A DNA stretch of 64,000 bases from Halorhodospira halophila (GTDB lineage: Bacteria; Pseudomonadota; Gammaproteobacteria; Nitrococcales; Halorhodospiraceae): the NCBI RefSeq assembly GCF_016653405.1, contig NZ_NHSN01000017.1, positions 62,001 to 126,000 of the forward strand, read 5' to 3'. The notes under the pieces were generated by a model. The model made no database searches, was not told where the DNA came from, and worked only from the letters and a program-made list of their open reading frames with translations. How positions within the stretch are numbered: the first letter of the stretch is position 1; every line of letters begins with the position of its first letter. A program made the translations under genes and the position numbers. This document shows positions 26,109 to 36,672 of the stretch, one piece after another.

Positions 26109-26869
26109 TGTCGGACCTCGATACCGCGTTCCGCCATGTACGCCTTGGCCTCGCCGACGGTGTGGTCGCCGAAGTGGAAAATGCTCGCCGCCAGAACGGC
26201 ATCGGCTCCCCCCTCGTCGACCCCATCGGCCAGGTGTTCCAGATCCCCCACGCCGCCGGAGGCGATCACCGGCACGGTCACCGCATCGGCGACGGCGCGG
26301 GTCAGGCCGAGATCGAAACCGGCCCTTGTGCCGTCTCGGTCCATGCTGGTCAGCAGGATCTCGCCGGCTCCCAGCGCCACCAGGCGCTGGCACCAGCTGA
26401 TGACCTCGAGCCCGGTGGGATTGCGCCCGCCGTGGGTGAAGACCTCCCAGCGCGGCGGATCCTCCTCAACCTGCTTGGCGTCCACCGCCACCACGATGCA
26501 CTGCGAGCCGAAGCGTTCGGCGGCCTCGCGGACGAACTCCGGGCGGTGAACCGCCGCGGTGTTGATAGCCACCTTGTCGGCGCCGGCATTGAGCAGGCGG
26601 CGCACGTCGGCCACGGTGCGCACGCCGCCACCGACGGTCAACGGGATGAAGACCTGCCCGGCCACCGCCTCCACCACATCGTAGATGGTATCGCGCTCCT
26701 CGTGGCTGGCGGTGATATCCAGGAAGGTCAGCTCGTCAGCCCCCATGGCGTCGTAGCGCCGGGCGATCTCCACGGGGTCGCCAGCGTCGCGAATGTCCAC
26801 GAAACGGACGCCCTTGACCACCCGGCCGCCATCCACATCCAGGCAAGGGATAATGCGCTTAGCGGTCAT
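26105..26869 (-). CDS. hisF: Imidazole glycerol phosphate synthase, cyclase subunit
   Basis: A 254-residue TIM barrel that uses ammonia from HisH to make imidazole glycerol phosphate and AICAR. Signatures are [20 protein letters not shown] with the catalytic first Asp, [11 protein letters not shown], and [13 protein letters not shown] with the second catalytic Asp. I choose the ATG at 26869, which gives the normal N-terminus and an 11-base overlap with hisA; the frame is open to 27004 only inside hisA. hisF and hisE are coupled by ATGA. Confidence 0.96.
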   Translation of the reverse strand: MTAKRIIPCLDVDGGRVVKGVRFVDIRDAGDPVEIARRYDAMGADELTFLDITASHEERDTIYDVVEAVAGQVFIPLTVGGGVRTVADVRRLLNAGADKVAINTAAVHRPEFVREAAERFGSQCIVVAVDAKQVEEDPPRWEVFTHGGRNPTGLEVISWCQRLVALGAGEILLTSMDRDGTRAGFDLGLTRAVADAVTVPVIASGGVGDLEHLADGVDEGGADAVLAASIFHFGDHTVGEAKAYMAERGIEVRQ

Positions 26870-27599
26870 CGCCGGCCTCCCGCGCCGTGCGGATAGCGGC
26901 GGCCAGGTCAAGGCCGCCGTCGTAGATGGCCCGCCCCACGATGGCCCCGGCGATGCCCTCCGGGCTCGCGGCCAGGCTGCGCACGTCCTCGAGGCTGCTG
27001 ACACCGCCGGATGCGATCACCGGGATGGAAACGGCCCGGGCCAGCTCGCGGGTGGCCTCGACGTTGCAGCCCTGCATCATCCCGTCCCGGCCGATGTCCG
27101 TGAAGATCAACGCCGCCACGCCGGCGTCCTCGAACCGGCGAGCGAGGTCGACGGCGGCCACCTCGGAGGTCTGTTCCCAGCCATCGGTGGCGACGTACCC
27201 GCCCCGCGCATCCAGCCCCACGCACACCCGCCCGGGGATCTCGCGGCAGAGCTCCTCCACGAAAGCCGGCTCGCGCACGGCACGGGTGCCGACAATGACG
27301 TAACCCACGCCGGCGTCCAGGTAGCGCAGGGCCGTATCCCGACTGCGGATGCCACCGCCGATCTGCAGCGGCGTATCGGGGTAGGCGCGGGCGATCGCGT
27401 GGATCGTCTCCTCGTGGGCAGGCCGGCCCTGCACCGCGCCGTCGAGGTCGACCAGGTGGAGGCGCCTGGCGCCGGCCGCCACCCAGCGCCCGGCCACTGC
27501 CACGGGGTCGGCGTCAAAGATGGTCTCGTCGTCCATCCGGCCCTGGCGCAGCCGCACACAGTGGCCGTTCTTGAGATCGATGGCGGGGATTACGATCAC
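26859..27599 (-). CDS. hisA: ProFAR isomerase
   Basis: A 246-residue half-barrel-repeat TIM barrel, paralogous to HisF. The N-terminal [17 protein letters not shown] carries the catalytic Asp, with LQIGGGIRS and [14 protein letters not shown] carrying the second Asp and the phosphate loop. It isomerises ProFAR to PRFAR. The start is GTG at 27599, overlapping the hisH stop as GTGA. The frame remains open upstream to 27836 but only over hisH. Confidence 0.96.
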   Translation of the reverse strand: MIVIPAIDLKNGHCVRLRQGRMDDETIFDADPVAVAGRWVAAGARRLHLVDLDGAVQGRPAHEETIHAIARAYPDTPLQIGGGIRSRDTALRYLDAGVGYVIVGTRAVREPAFVEELCREIPGRVCVGLDARGGYVATDGWEQTSEVAAVDLARRFEDAGVAALIFTDIGRDGMMQGCNVEATRELARAVSIPVIASGGVSSLEDVRSLAASPEGIAGAIVGRAIYDGGLDLAAAIRTAREAGDDR

Positions 27600-28246
27600 G
27601 TCCAGCTCCCGTCCCAGTCGAGGAAGTTGCGGTAGAGGCGCAGGCCCGCGTCCTGGCTCTTCTCCGGATGGAATTGCACGGCGAAGCAGGGCCCGTCCGC
27701 CACGGCGGCGGCGAAACGGCACCCGTGCTCGGCCTGGCCGACGATGATGCCCGGATCGTCGGCCACGACGTAGTAGCTGTGCACGAAATAGAACCAAGTC
27801 CCGTCCTCGATGCCGGCCCACAGCGGGTGCCGGCAAGGCCGGTGCACCCGGCTCCAGCCCATGTGCGGCACCTTCAGCGGCCGCCCGCGGCCGTCGCGCT
27901 CGCCGTCTGGGAATCGTACGGCACGTCCGGGCAGCACACCCAGGCCGTCCACCCCGCCGCTCTCCTCGCTGTGGGTCAGCAGCGCCTGCATCCCCAGGCA
28001 GATACCGAGGAAGGGACGGCTTTGCGCGGCCTCGATTAGGGCAGCGGTCAGCCCGAGGCGGTCGAGTTCGGTCATGCAGTCGCCGATGGCGCCGACGCCC
28101 GGGAGTACAACACGCTCGGCATCCCGGACCCGGGCGGGGTCGGCGGTCACCTCGAGACCCGACTCGTCACCGGCGGCGTGGGCCAGGGCCCGGTAGACCG
28201 AGCGCAGGTTGCCCATACCGTAGTCAACGATGGCCACCCGGCTCAT
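27596..28246 (-). CDS. hisH: Imidazole glycerol phosphate synthase, glutamine amidotransferase subunit
   Basis: A 216-residue class I glutamine amidotransferase that feeds ammonia to HisF. It has the N-terminal [18 protein letters not shown], the nucleophile elbow [11 protein letters not shown] with the catalytic Cys, and a C-terminal VQFHPEKSQ with the catalytic His and Glu. It lies two bases downstream of hisB and overlaps hisA by four bases. Confidence 0.96.
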   Translation of the reverse strand: MSRVAIVDYGMGNLRSVYRALAHAAGDESGLEVTADPARVRDAERVVLPGVGAIGDCMTELDRLGLTAALIEAAQSRPFLGICLGMQALLTHSEESGGVDGLGVLPGRAVRFPDGERDGRGRPLKVPHMGWSRVHRPCRHPLWAGIEDGTWFYFVHSYYVVADDPGIIVGQAEHGCRFAAAVADGPCFAVQFHPEKSQDAGLRLYRNFLDWDGSWT

Positions 28247-28248
28247 GG

Positions 28249-28842
28249 CTAGAGGGCCCCCTTGGTGGAAGGGATCCGACCCGCGGCGCGCTCATCCAGG
28301 CTGACGGCCTGGCGCAGCGCGCGCCCGAAGGCCTTAAAAAGGCATTCGACCATGTGGTGAGCATTGCGTCCGCGCAGCACGTCCAGGTGCGCGGTCACCG
28401 CAGCGTGGCTGGTCAGGGCCCGGAAGAACTCCTCGACGAGTTCGGTATCAAAGCGTCCGATCAGCGCCCGCGGGAACTCGGCCTCATAGACGAGCCCGGG
28501 CCGGCCGGAGAGGTCGAGCACGGCACGCGATAGCGCCTCGTCCAGGGGCACATAGGCGTACCCGTAGCGGGTCAGCCCGGCCTTGTCGCCCCACGCACGA
28601 GCCAGCGCCTGCCCGAGCGCGATGCCCACGTCCTCCACGGTGTGGTGGTCATCGATCCAGGTGTCCCCCTTGGCCTGGACGTGCAGATCCAAGCCGCCGT
28701 GACGGGCCACCTGGGCGAGCATATGCTCGAAGAAGGGGACCCCGCAGTCGAGTTCTGCGCTCCCCTCGCCGTCGAGATCCACCCGCACCCGCACGGCGGT
28801 CTCGCCGGTGGTGCGCTCGACTTCTGCCGTTCGCTTGGCCAT
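28249..28842 (-). CDS. hisB: Imidazoleglycerol-phosphate dehydratase
   Basis: A 197-residue monofunctional IGPD. It shows the two metal-binding His motifs [17 protein letters not shown] and [20 protein letters not shown]. It is not fused to a histidinol-phosphate phosphatase as in E. coli. It is the first of five his genes (B-H-A-F-E) in one run, 64 bases downstream of dtd. hisG, hisD, hisC and hisI must lie elsewhere. Confidence 0.96.
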   Translation of the reverse strand: MAKRTAEVERTTGETAVRVRVDLDGEGSAELDCGVPFFEHMLAQVARHGGLDLHVQAKGDTWIDDHHTVEDVGIALGQALARAWGDKAGLTRYGYAYVPLDEALSRAVLDLSGRPGLVYEAEFPRALIGRFDTELVEEFFRALTSHAAVTAHLDVLRGRNAHHMVECLFKAFGRALRQAVSLDERAAGRIPSTKGAL

Positions 28843-28906
28843 GGCCGTAACGCCCTCGCAGGTTGGAATCGATCCGGGCCTGACGCCCGACGGGCGAACG
28901 AGGATA

Positions 28907-29371
28907 TCACACGGCGCCGGCCGGCCCCGGCGGCGCCTCCAGCCAGAAGGTCACCGGCCCGTCATTGACCAGCTCAACCTGCATGTCCGCGCCAAAGACC
29001 CCGGCGGCCACCGGCCCCGTCGCCCGGGCGTGCAGAGCATCCAGAAAGATACCGAACAGGTCCTGACCGGTCTGGGGGTCGGCAGCGGGTCCGAAGCTCG
29101 GCCGCATGCCCTTGCGTGTATCCGCGGCCAGGGTGAACTGCGGCACAGCTAGCACACCGCAGGCCCGATCGAGGGCGGAGGCGTTCATGCGCCCGGCGTC
29201 ATCCGGAAACACTCGGTAGCCCAGCACCCGCTCGGCCAGGCGCCGGGCCTGTTGCGGGCCATCCCCGCGCACGGCACAGACCAGGGCGACCAGCCCGTGC
29301 CCGATCTGCCCGACAACCTCGCCCTCGACCCAAACCCGGGCCCTTCCTGAACGCTGAATAACGGTGATCAT
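28907..29371 (-). CDS. dtd: D-aminoacyl-tRNA deacylase
   Basis: A 154-residue DTD-family protein that hydrolyses D-aminoacyl-tRNAs to prevent misincorporation. The family blocks are [18 protein letters not shown] (S/P-Q-x-T active-site segment) and a C-terminal [14 protein letters not shown] (Gly-cis-Pro region). It is the first gene of the dtd-hisBHAFE-tatABC run. The GacA-like box of the proposed small RNA lies only 10-27 bases in front of its start codon, so the two divergent promoters share this stretch. Confidence 0.95.
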   Translation of the reverse strand: MITVIQRSGRARVWVEGEVVGQIGHGLVALVCAVRGDGPQQARRLAERVLGYRVFPDDAGRMNASALDRACGVLAVPQFTLAADTRKGMRPSFGPAADPQTGQDLFGIFLDALHARATGPVAAGVFGADMQVELVNDGPVTFWLEAPPGPAGAV

Positions 29372-29380
29372 CGCCGACGA

Positions 29381-29398
29381 TGTCAGATTTGTCTTACA
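29381..29398. promoter_or_regulatory. GacA/UvrY-type box upstream of a proposed small RNA
   Basis: The sequence is TGTCAG-N6-CTTACA. The consensus upstream activating site of rsmX/Y/Z-type small RNA genes, bound by the response regulator GacA and its relatives, is TGTAAG-N6-CTTACA. Here 11 of the 12 fixed bases match and the spacing is exact. It lies about 65 bases before the proposed 5' end of the small RNA at 29455. In DNA this rich in G+C such an A+T-rich palindrome is unlikely by chance; by my rough estimate well under one match is expected in the window. Confidence 0.6.
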
Positions 29399-29454
29399 CG
29401 CACTGCGGCTGCCCCTGATTTCCCTGCTACGGGCGCTGGGGCATTGTAGACCAC

Positions 29455-29633
29455 GGCTACCGGCAGTCGAACTCCTGAGGCTTAACGGAAGAGCCCAGTC
29501 GATTGTGCGGGAGCCTGGGTGGGGCGATGGATCGCTCGGCCTTCAGGGACCGCTCAAGGAAGAGTAAGGCCCCCGCCCATTAGCCCGAGGGAAGCGGGTT
29601 CAAGCCGACGCAGGATGCGTCGGCTTTTTTTTT
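29455..29633 (+). ncRNA. Proposed CsrB/RsmZ-type regulatory RNA (sequesters CsrA/RsmA)
   Basis: A region of about 180 bases without a credible protein, ending in a perfect terminator on the plus strand that no annotated plus-strand gene explains. It holds seven GGA motifs, starting at 29487, 29510, 29529, 29547, 29558, 29590 and 29613, in contexts such as AGGGA, AAGGA and CAGGA. Several can be drawn in hairpin loops. 29475-29498 has a CTG/GGCT stem with loop TAACGGAAG. 29522-29537 has a 6-bp stem (one G-U) with loop TGGA. 29538-29571 has outer stem GGCCTT/AAGGCC with an inner CTC-AAGGAA-GAG. The terminator loop is exactly GGA. GGA in loops is the hallmark of CsrA/RsmA-titrating RNAs. The 5' end is approximate (CATTGT at 29442-29447 as a weak -10). 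A different kind of RNA remains possible. Confidence 0.55.
29602..29633 (+). terminator. Rho-independent terminator of the proposed small RNA
   Basis: A perfect 11-base-pair stem (29602-29612 with 29616-29626), loop GGA, followed on the plus strand by a run of T to 29633. On the minus strand only two T follow the stem, so it does not serve the PHA-protein gene well. Its orientation therefore argues for a plus-strand transcript in this gap. Confidence 0.88.
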
Positions 29634-29640
29634 CGTCCGA

Positions 29641-30183
29641 TCAGGCCTTCTTGCTGCCGCCCGAGGTGCTTCGCCCTGCAGAGGATTTCTGCGAGCCGGC
29701 AGCCCCCGACGTCGCGGTTCCGGATAGCTCCTGCATCGCCTCCTGGGCCCGCTTGGTCGCATCCTGCCAGGCCTGGAGCACGCGCTGGCCCTCCGAGTCC
29801 CACTGCTCCGCCATGCGGGACGGATCCATGTTCTTCACGCTGTCGAACCAGGCGTTCCAGAGCTTGCTCTGCGCCTCGGTCCAGGACTTCATCATCTCCT
29901 GGGTCTGCTTAACCGCCTCCTGCATCCCCTCGCTGGCATGCTCTCCGGCACCGGCCTGCTGTGCCCACTTCTGCGCCCACTGCACCTGGGCGTCGAGGGC
30001 CTCGCGGACCGCCTTCTCCCAGGCCTCCAGGTTCTGCTGATAGTGGCGCTGCCACTCATCGCCCTGGGACACCCCGGTGGGCATCTGCATGCCACGCACC
30101 GTCTGCAGCCACGTATCCCACATGCGCTGCTGCATCTCGGTCCAGTTCCGGACCATTTCTTCCATCGGTTGGTTACCGCTCAT
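29641..30183 (-). CDS. Phasin/PhaE-like PHA-associated protein with internal repeat
   Basis: A 180-residue, almost entirely helical protein. The N-terminal block VRNWTEMQQRMWDTWLQTV recurs at about residues 85-103 as MKSWTEAQSKLWNAWFDSV, an internal duplication rich in Trp and Gln. The C-terminal 28 residues are Ser/Gly/Ala/Lys-rich low complexity, like the basic tails of some phasins. The Trp-rich helices resemble PhaE, the partner subunit of class III PHA synthase, as well as phasins. I start it at the ATG at 30183, after GGAGAGG; the frame is open to 30456 without support. phaC is not in the window. It would act on PHA granule surfaces. Confidence 0.75.
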   Translation of the reverse strand: MSGNQPMEEMVRNWTEMQQRMWDTWLQTVRGMQMPTGVSQGDEWQRHYQQNLEAWEKAVREALDAQVQWAQKWAQQAGAGEHASEGMQEAVKQTQEMMKSWTEAQSKLWNAWFDSVKNMDPSRMAEQWDSEGQRVLQAWQDATKRAQEAMQELSGTATSGAAGSQKSSAGRSTSGGSKKA

Positions 30184-30349
30184 TGGAATCCTCTCCTGTA
30201 TGTCCTCACGAAGAACTCCGGGCACGGCCACATGGGTAAAGGCTCGTCCCGGGCGCGCATGGCACCCCACCGGGAAAGTGTAGCGAGCCTGCCCCCGAAC
30301 ACCACCGCCCGGGTTGCCTTGCCGCCCCGGGAACAGGTTAGCTATCGCC

Positions 30350-31261
30350 ATGACCGAAGAGCCAGCCCCACCACGCAGCCTGGAATGGACCCTCTCCGTC
30401 CTGGCCCGACTGCCCCTGCCCGTACTGCACGCCGTCGGTGCGGCGGTCGGCACCACCCTGGCCTACCTGCCCAATCGGACGCGGCAGGTCGCCGAGATCA
30501 ACCTGCGCCTCTGCTTCCCGGATCTGGCCGCGGGCGCGCGGCGCCGCCTGGTTCGCAACGCCCTGCAGGAGACGTGCAAGACCGCGCTGGAGATCGCGCC
30601 GGTCTTTAAGCGCCCGCCTGAACGGGTGGTCGGCTGGGTGCGCCAGGTCCACGGCCGAACCCACTTCGACCAGGCCCTGGATGAAGGTCGGGGCGTGCTC
30701 CTGCTCGCCCCCCATATCGGCTGCTGGGAACTGCTCAACCTCTGGGTGGCTGCGCGACAACCGCTCACGGCCCTGTACCGCCCCCCCCGCCAGCCCGCTC
30801 TGGAACCCATCCTGCTCGCCGGGCGCTCGCGCAACGGAGCCCGCCTGCTCCCCGCCGGCCCCCAGGGCGTGCGCGGCGTACTGCGCGCCCTCGCCCGCCG
30901 GGAGGTGGTCGGCATCCTGCCCGACCAGGAGCCGGACGGCAGTGAACCCTTCGCGCCGTTTTTCGGGGTCCCCGCCAAGACCATGACCCTGGCCGGGCGC
31001 ATCGCCCAGCGCTCCGGCGCCGTGCCACTATTCGCGTTCGCCGAGCGACTCCCCGCCGGTCGCGGCTACGATCTGCACTTCCTGCCCGCCGACCCTGACG
31101 TCGCCGACCGCGACCCGACCTCGGCCACGGCGGCGATCAACCGGGGAGTCGAGCAGTGCGTGCGCATCGCTCCGGCGCAGTACCAGTGGACCTACAAGCG
31201 CTTCAACACGCAGCCCGATGGCAGTCGCCCCTACCCGAAAAAACGCCGACGGCGAGGTTGA
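30350..31261 (+). CDS. Lysophospholipid/lipid A-type acyltransferase (LpxL/HtrB family)
   Basis: A 303-residue membrane-bound acyltransferase. The catalytic H-x4-E motif is in LLAPHIGCWELLNLW. It also has GILPDQEPDGSEPFAPFFGV and the C-terminal YQWTYKRFNTQP block of the family. One N-terminal hydrophobic segment (LPVLHAVGAAVGTTLAYLP) anchors it to the inner membrane. Family members add secondary acyl chains to lipid A. I choose the ATG at 30350; the frame is open to 30314. It is divergent from the PHA-associated gene, and its stop codon overlaps the proposed rpsU promoter. Confidence 0.9.
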   Translation: MTEEPAPPRSLEWTLSVLARLPLPVLHAVGAAVGTTLAYLPNRTRQVAEINLRLCFPDLAAGARRRLVRNALQETCKTALEIAPVFKRPPERVVGWVRQVHGRTHFDQALDEGRGVLLLAPHIGCWELLNLWVAARQPLTALYRPPRQPALEPILLAGRSRNGARLLPAGPQGVRGVLRALARREVVGILPDQEPDGSEPFAPFFGVPAKTMTLAGRIAQRSGAVPLFAFAERLPAGRGYDLHFLPADPDVADRDPTSATAAINRGVEQCVRIAPAQYQWTYKRFNTQPDGSRPYPKKRRRRG

Positions 31262-31287
31262 AATACCCCCCTCATGGCAACTAGACT
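31258..31287 (+). promoter_or_regulatory. Sigma-70 type promoter for rpsU-yqeY-dnaG
   Basis: TTGAAA at 31258-31263 and TAGACT at 31282-31287, spaced by 18 bases. It starts inside the stop codon region of the acyltransferase gene and about 75-100 bases before the rpsU start. The macromolecular synthesis operon has a promoter in this position in other gammaproteobacteria. Confidence 0.55.
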
Positions 31288-31360
31288 GCTCGTTTATCTT
31301 TGGGCTGAAATGCCCGGATAATCATTTGCCATGGACAACGACGAAGGGGTCGACGAGCGC

Positions 31361-31576
31361 ATGCCGATTGTGAAAGTCCGCGAAAACGAGCCATTCGAGG
31401 TGGCCCTGCGCCGCTTCAAGCGTTCCTGCGAGAAGGCGGGCGTGCTGTCCGAGATCCGCCGGCGCGAGTACTACGAAAAGCCCACGCAGGTGCGTAAGCG
31501 CAAGCAGGCCGCCGCCGTCAAGCGGCACATGAAGCGGCTCAACCGCGAGCAGCAGCGGCGCCAGCGGCCCTACTGA
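31361..31576 (+). CDS. rpsU: 30S ribosomal protein S21
   Basis: A 71-residue basic protein beginning [19 protein letters not shown], followed by [10 protein letters not shown] and the Arg/Lys-rich C-terminal helix. This is the normal size for bS21. S21 is needed for base pairing of the 16S 3' end with mRNA. The frame has an earlier ATG at 31331, but the homologous N-terminus begins at 31361. It leads the rpsU-yqeY-dnaG-rpoD order typical of gammaproteobacteria, with yqeY inserted. Confidence 0.97.
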   Translation: MPIVKVRENEPFEVALRRFKRSCEKAGVLSEIRRREYYEKPTQVRKRKQAAAVKRHMKRLNREQQRRQRPY

Positions 31577-31595
31577 CCCCCGGACCCAGGAACCG

Positions 31596-32060
31596 ATGGC
31601 CGCACCCAGCAGCGTCAAGGAAACCGTGCTCGAGGCAGTGAAATCCGCCATGCGTTCCGGCGACAAGGAGCGATTGGCGGTCCTGCGCTCGGCGAGCGCG
31701 GCACTCAAGCAGCGTGAGGTGGACGAGCGCTGTGACCTCGCCACCGACGACAGCGCGGCCATCGATGTCCTGGCCAAGGCGGTCAAGCAGCGGCGGGAGT
31801 CCGCGGAGCAGTACCGCGACGCCGGCCAGACCGCCCGGGCCGAGGCCGAGGAACGAGAGATCGAGATCCTCTCCGAGTTCCTTCCCCAAGCGGCCAGCGA
31901 TGAAGAGATCGACGCCCTGATCGAAGAGGCCATCAACAACTCAGGGGCCGCATCGATCAAGGACATGGGCCGCGTCATGGGATCTCTCAAAGAGAAGCTC
32001 CAGGGGCGGGCCGACCTCGGCGCAGTCAGCGCTCGCGTCAAGAACCGCCTCGGCGGCTGA
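31596..32060 (+). CDS. yqeY: GatB/YqeY domain protein
   Basis: A 154-residue helical protein of the YqeY family, with typical blocks VKSAMRSGDKERLAVLRS, RRESAEQYRDAGQ and ILSEFLPQ, then IKDMGRVMGSLKEKLQGR. The domain is related to the C-terminal tRNA-interacting part of GatB, the amidotransferase subunit. Its own role is not settled. It lies 19 bases after rpsU and 54 bases before dnaG, within the macromolecular synthesis operon as in many gammaproteobacteria. Confidence 0.93.
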   Translation: MAAPSSVKETVLEAVKSAMRSGDKERLAVLRSASAALKQREVDERCDLATDDSAAIDVLAKAVKQRRESAEQYRDAGQTARAEAEEREIEILSEFLPQAASDEEIDALIEEAINNSGAASIKDMGRVMGSLKEKLQGRADLGAVSARVKNRLGG

Positions 32061-32114
32061 CCCCGCCCTCGCCGCGATACCGTCTGGAGCCTTCCAGACC
32101 CCGGAGGCTGGCCG

Positions 32115-33959
32115 ATGGCCGGGCGGATCCCCGATGAGTTCATCGATGAGGTGCTGCAACGCACCGACATCGTCGCCGTCATCGGCGAGCGCGTGCCGTT
32201 GCGCCCGGCCGGCAGCAATTACAAGGCGCGCTGCCCCTTCCACGACGAGCGCACCCCCTCGTTCAACGTCAATCCTGAACGACAGACCTACCACTGCTTC
32301 GGCTGTGGTGCCCACGGCACGGCGATCCGCTTCCTCATGGAACACGACCGCATGGAGTTCCGTGAGGCCATTGAGGAGCTGGCCGGCCGGGTTGGCCTGG
32401 AAATCCCGGACGGCGGCGGGGCCCGCCGGGCCGCCGACGAATACGCCCCGCTGTACCGCGCTCTGGCCCACGCCCACCAGTTCTTCCGCGACGCACTGCG
32501 CAACCACCCCGCGCGCCAGAGCGCCGTAGAATACCTGCGTCGGCGCGGGATCTCCGGGGAGGTGGCCGCCCGTTTCGGCCTCGGCTTCGCCCCGCCGGGC
32601 TGGGACAACCTCCTGCGCCAGCTCGATGACCCGCGACCGGCCATCCGCGCCGGACTGATCATCGAACGGGAACAGAAGACCTACGACCGTTTCCGCGATC
32701 GCATTACCTTCCCGATCCACGATCGCCGCGGTCGCGTGGTGGCCTTCGGCGCCCGAGTGGTCTGCGACGGCGAGCCCAAGTACCTCAACTCCCCGGAGAC
32801 CCCGGTCTTCCACAAGGGCCGTGAAGTCTACGGCCTCTACCAAGCCCTTCAAGCCGAGCGCCGCCCCGGCCGGCTGATCGTGGTCGAGGGGTACATGGAT
32901 GTCATCGCCCTGACCCAGCAGGGCATCCCTGGCGCCGTCGCCACCCTGGGTACCGCCACCACCGCCGAGCAGGCGACGCTGCTACTGCGCTCCGCGGACG
33001 AACTGGTGCTCTGTTTCGACGGCGACGACGCCGGCCGCAGCGCGGCGCTGCGCGCCGTCGAGAACCTGCTCCCAGTCCTGCAGGGCGACCGCGAGGTCCG
33101 CGTGCTGCTGCTGCCCGAGGGCAGCGACCCCGACGACCTGGTGCGCAGCGAGGGCCGCGAGGCCTTCGAAGCACGCCTGGATGCCGCCACGCCGGTCATC
33201 GAATTCTTCCTGGCCCACCTCGGCGAGGAGTGCGACCTGACCACCGTCGACGGCCGCGCCCGCCTGCTGGAACGGGCCAGCAACCCGCTGCGGCGGCTAC
33301 CACGGGGCATCGTGCGCGAGACGCTGATCGGCCAGCTCGCCGAGCTGACGCGCACCGAGCCCGAACGCATCGACCGCATCCTCGAAGGACGGGGCGAAGC
33401 CACCCGCAACCAAGGCGCCGCGCAGCCGCGCAGCGCCCCACGCAGTCCCGAGACAAGCCTGCAGCGCACCCCCGTGCGCCACGCCATCGCCCTGCTGCTG
33501 CAGCAGCCGCAGCTCGCGGCGTACGCCGGCGACCCGGACCGCTTCGCCGATCGAGACATTCCTGGACTAGACTTGCTGCAACAGCTCCTTGAACTGGCGC
33601 GCACGGAACCCAATATCACAACGGCAAGGGTCTTGGAGCGGTTCCGCGACACCCCGCACGAGACCCCGCTACACCGGCTGGCGGCCTGGCAACGAACCGC
33701 CATGGCCGAGGGGGACCACCAGCAGGAACTCCAGGACGCCCTCATGCGGATCGAGGAGCAGATCATCCACAACGAGCAGAAGCGGTTGGTCCGTGAGCTC
33801 GAGCAGGAGGAACGGGATGAGCAGACCATGGACCTGGAGCAGGAGCGGCTGCGTCAGGCGACACGACTGCAGCTGCTGATGGACCGGCTCAAGCGGGGCC
33901 GGATCAGCGCCGATGAACAGCAGGAGATGGAGGAACTTCGCGCGGCGTTTCGCCTCTAA
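32115..33959 (+). CDS. dnaG: DNA primase
   Basis: A 614-residue primase that makes RNA primers at the replication fork. The N-terminal CHC2 zinc finger has Cys40, His43, Cys61 and Cys64 ([19 protein letters not shown]). The Toprim catalytic domain is at about residues 255-340 ([25 protein letters not shown]). The C-terminal helicase-binding domain starts around residue 465 and is rich in Glu/Arg/Gln coil near the end. A CCGGAGG precedes the ATG by about ten bases. A promoter for rpoD lies just after the stop. Confidence 0.96.
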   Translation: MAGRIPDEFIDEVLQRTDIVAVIGERVPLRPAGSNYKARCPFHDERTPSFNVNPERQTYHCFGCGAHGTAIRFLMEHDRMEFREAIEELAGRVGLEIPDGGGARRAADEYAPLYRALAHAHQFFRDALRNHPARQSAVEYLRRRGISGEVAARFGLGFAPPGWDNLLRQLDDPRPAIRAGLIIEREQKTYDRFRDRITFPIHDRRGRVVAFGARVVCDGEPKYLNSPETPVFHKGREVYGLYQALQAERRPGRLIVVEGYMDVIALTQQGIPGAVATLGTATTAEQATLLLRSADELVLCFDGDDAGRSAALRAVENLLPVLQGDREVRVLLLPEGSDPDDLVRSEGREAFEARLDAATPVIEFFLAHLGEECDLTTVDGRARLLERASNPLRRLPRGIVRETLIGQLAELTRTEPERIDRILEGRGEATRNQGAAQPRSAPRSPETSLQRTPVRHAIALLLQQPQLAAYAGDPDRFADRDIPGLDLLQQLLELARTEPNITTARVLERFRDTPHETPLHRLAAWQRTAMAEGDHQQELQDALMRIEEQIIHNEQKRLVRELEQEERDEQTMDLEQERLRQATRLQLLMDRLKRGRISADEQQEMEELRAAFRL

Positions 33960-33973
33960 AACCTGACGCGCCC

Positions 33974-34003
33974 TTGAAGGAACCCGAACCTGGACGCTAC
34001 ACT
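33974..34003 (+). promoter_or_regulatory. Promoter for rpoD
   Basis: TTGAAG at 33974-33979 and TACACT at 33998-34003 with 18-base spacing, in the 101-base gap between dnaG and rpoD. A separate rpoD promoter inside or behind dnaG is common and lets sigma factor be made independently of the upstream genes. Confidence 0.55.
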
Positions 34004-34060
34004 GTACGGTTCCGCCCAGCGGCGCCTTCCCCGAGCAACCGCGGATCAGACCGATCGCCT

Positions 34061-35872
<1,812 letters not shown>

Positions 35873-35889
35873 CCCGCGCCCGAGCCGAT

Positions 35890-35928
35890 CCCCGGGGTGC
35901 CGTTGCCGGCGCCCCGGGGTTGTGTTTT
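35890..35928 (+). terminator. Terminator after rpoD
   Basis: CCCCGGGG at 35890-35897 pairs with the same palindrome at 35912-35919, with inner pairs extending the stem (one T-G). It is followed by the T-rich TTGTGTTTT. It lies 17 bases after the rpoD stop and before the tRNA gene. Confidence 0.65.
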
Positions 35929-35958
35929 GATCCCTGCGGGATCCCTATCCCCTCCGAC

Positions 35959-36034
<76 letters not shown>

Positions 36035-36125
36035 TTTCCCGCCCTCCAATCCATCGTTACGCAAAAACCCACGTACTGCGTCCAGCCTCCCGGCGACCCG
36101 CGTGACTCGATCGTGACTCTTCCCG

Positions 36126-36545
36126 TCACTCCCCGATCAGCGTCAGCGTCACGCGTCGAGCATGCCCCCCGCTGCGGTGCTCCCAGAGGTAGAGCCCCTG
36201 CCACGTCCCCAGCGCCGGGCGACCGCCGCTGATCGGGATGGTCACGCCGCTGCCGGTGAGCATGCTGCGGATGTGGGCCGGCATGTCGTCAGGGCCCTCC
36301 ATGTCGTGCTCGTACATGGGGTCGCCGTCCGGCGCTACACGGGCCATGAACCGCTCCAGATCGGCGCGGACACTGGGATCGGCGTTCTCGGTGATCATGA
36401 GCGAGGCGCTGGTGTGGTGGCAGAAGGCATGCGCGAGGCCACGCGAAACGCCGTACTCACCAATGGCGTCGGCGAGGCGACGGGTGAGCTCATGGGTCCC
36501 ACGGCCGCGGGTCTGCACGGTGAGGGTCTGCTGCTCGATCTTCAT
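36126..36545 (-). CDS. yjbQ: YjbQ family protein (UPF0047)
   Basis: A 139-residue protein of the YjbQ family. The conserved block is AFCHHTSASLMITENADPSV, followed by YEHDMEGPDDMPAHIRSML and WQGLYLWEHR. Several family members are reported to have weak thiamine-phosphate synthase activity; the true physiological role is unclear. The length is normal. It is divergent from the radical SAM gene at 36673. Confidence 0.92.
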   Translation of the reverse strand: MKIEQQTLTVQTRGRGTHELTRRLADAIGEYGVSRGLAHAFCHHTSASLMITENADPSVRADLERFMARVAPDGDPMYEHDMEGPDDMPAHIRSMLTGSGVTIPISGGRPALGTWQGLYLWEHRSGGHARRVTLTLIGE

Positions 36546-36672
36546 GACACATGGACTCCGGGGCGATGATTCGAGCCCGACACCCTAGCGCCGCCCCGGG
36601 ATCCGCTCAAGTTGCGGCCGCGGCACATAAAACGTCCATGACGCGCCCCGCTGCGCCGGTTACCATGACGGC

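Noticed and set aside
29364-29567. Short plus-strand frame in the dtd-PHA gap
   Set aside because: It has no ribosome binding site and no recognisable protein. It crosses the GacA-like box and ends in the middle of the structured region, so the RNA interpretation is better.
29372-29640. 6S RNA, 4.5S RNA or RNase P RNA in the dtd-PHA gap
   Set aside because: The conserved 4.5S tetraloop region and the RNase P core sequence are absent, and the large central bubble of 6S RNA cannot be drawn. The GGA/terminator pattern fits the Csr/Rsm type instead.
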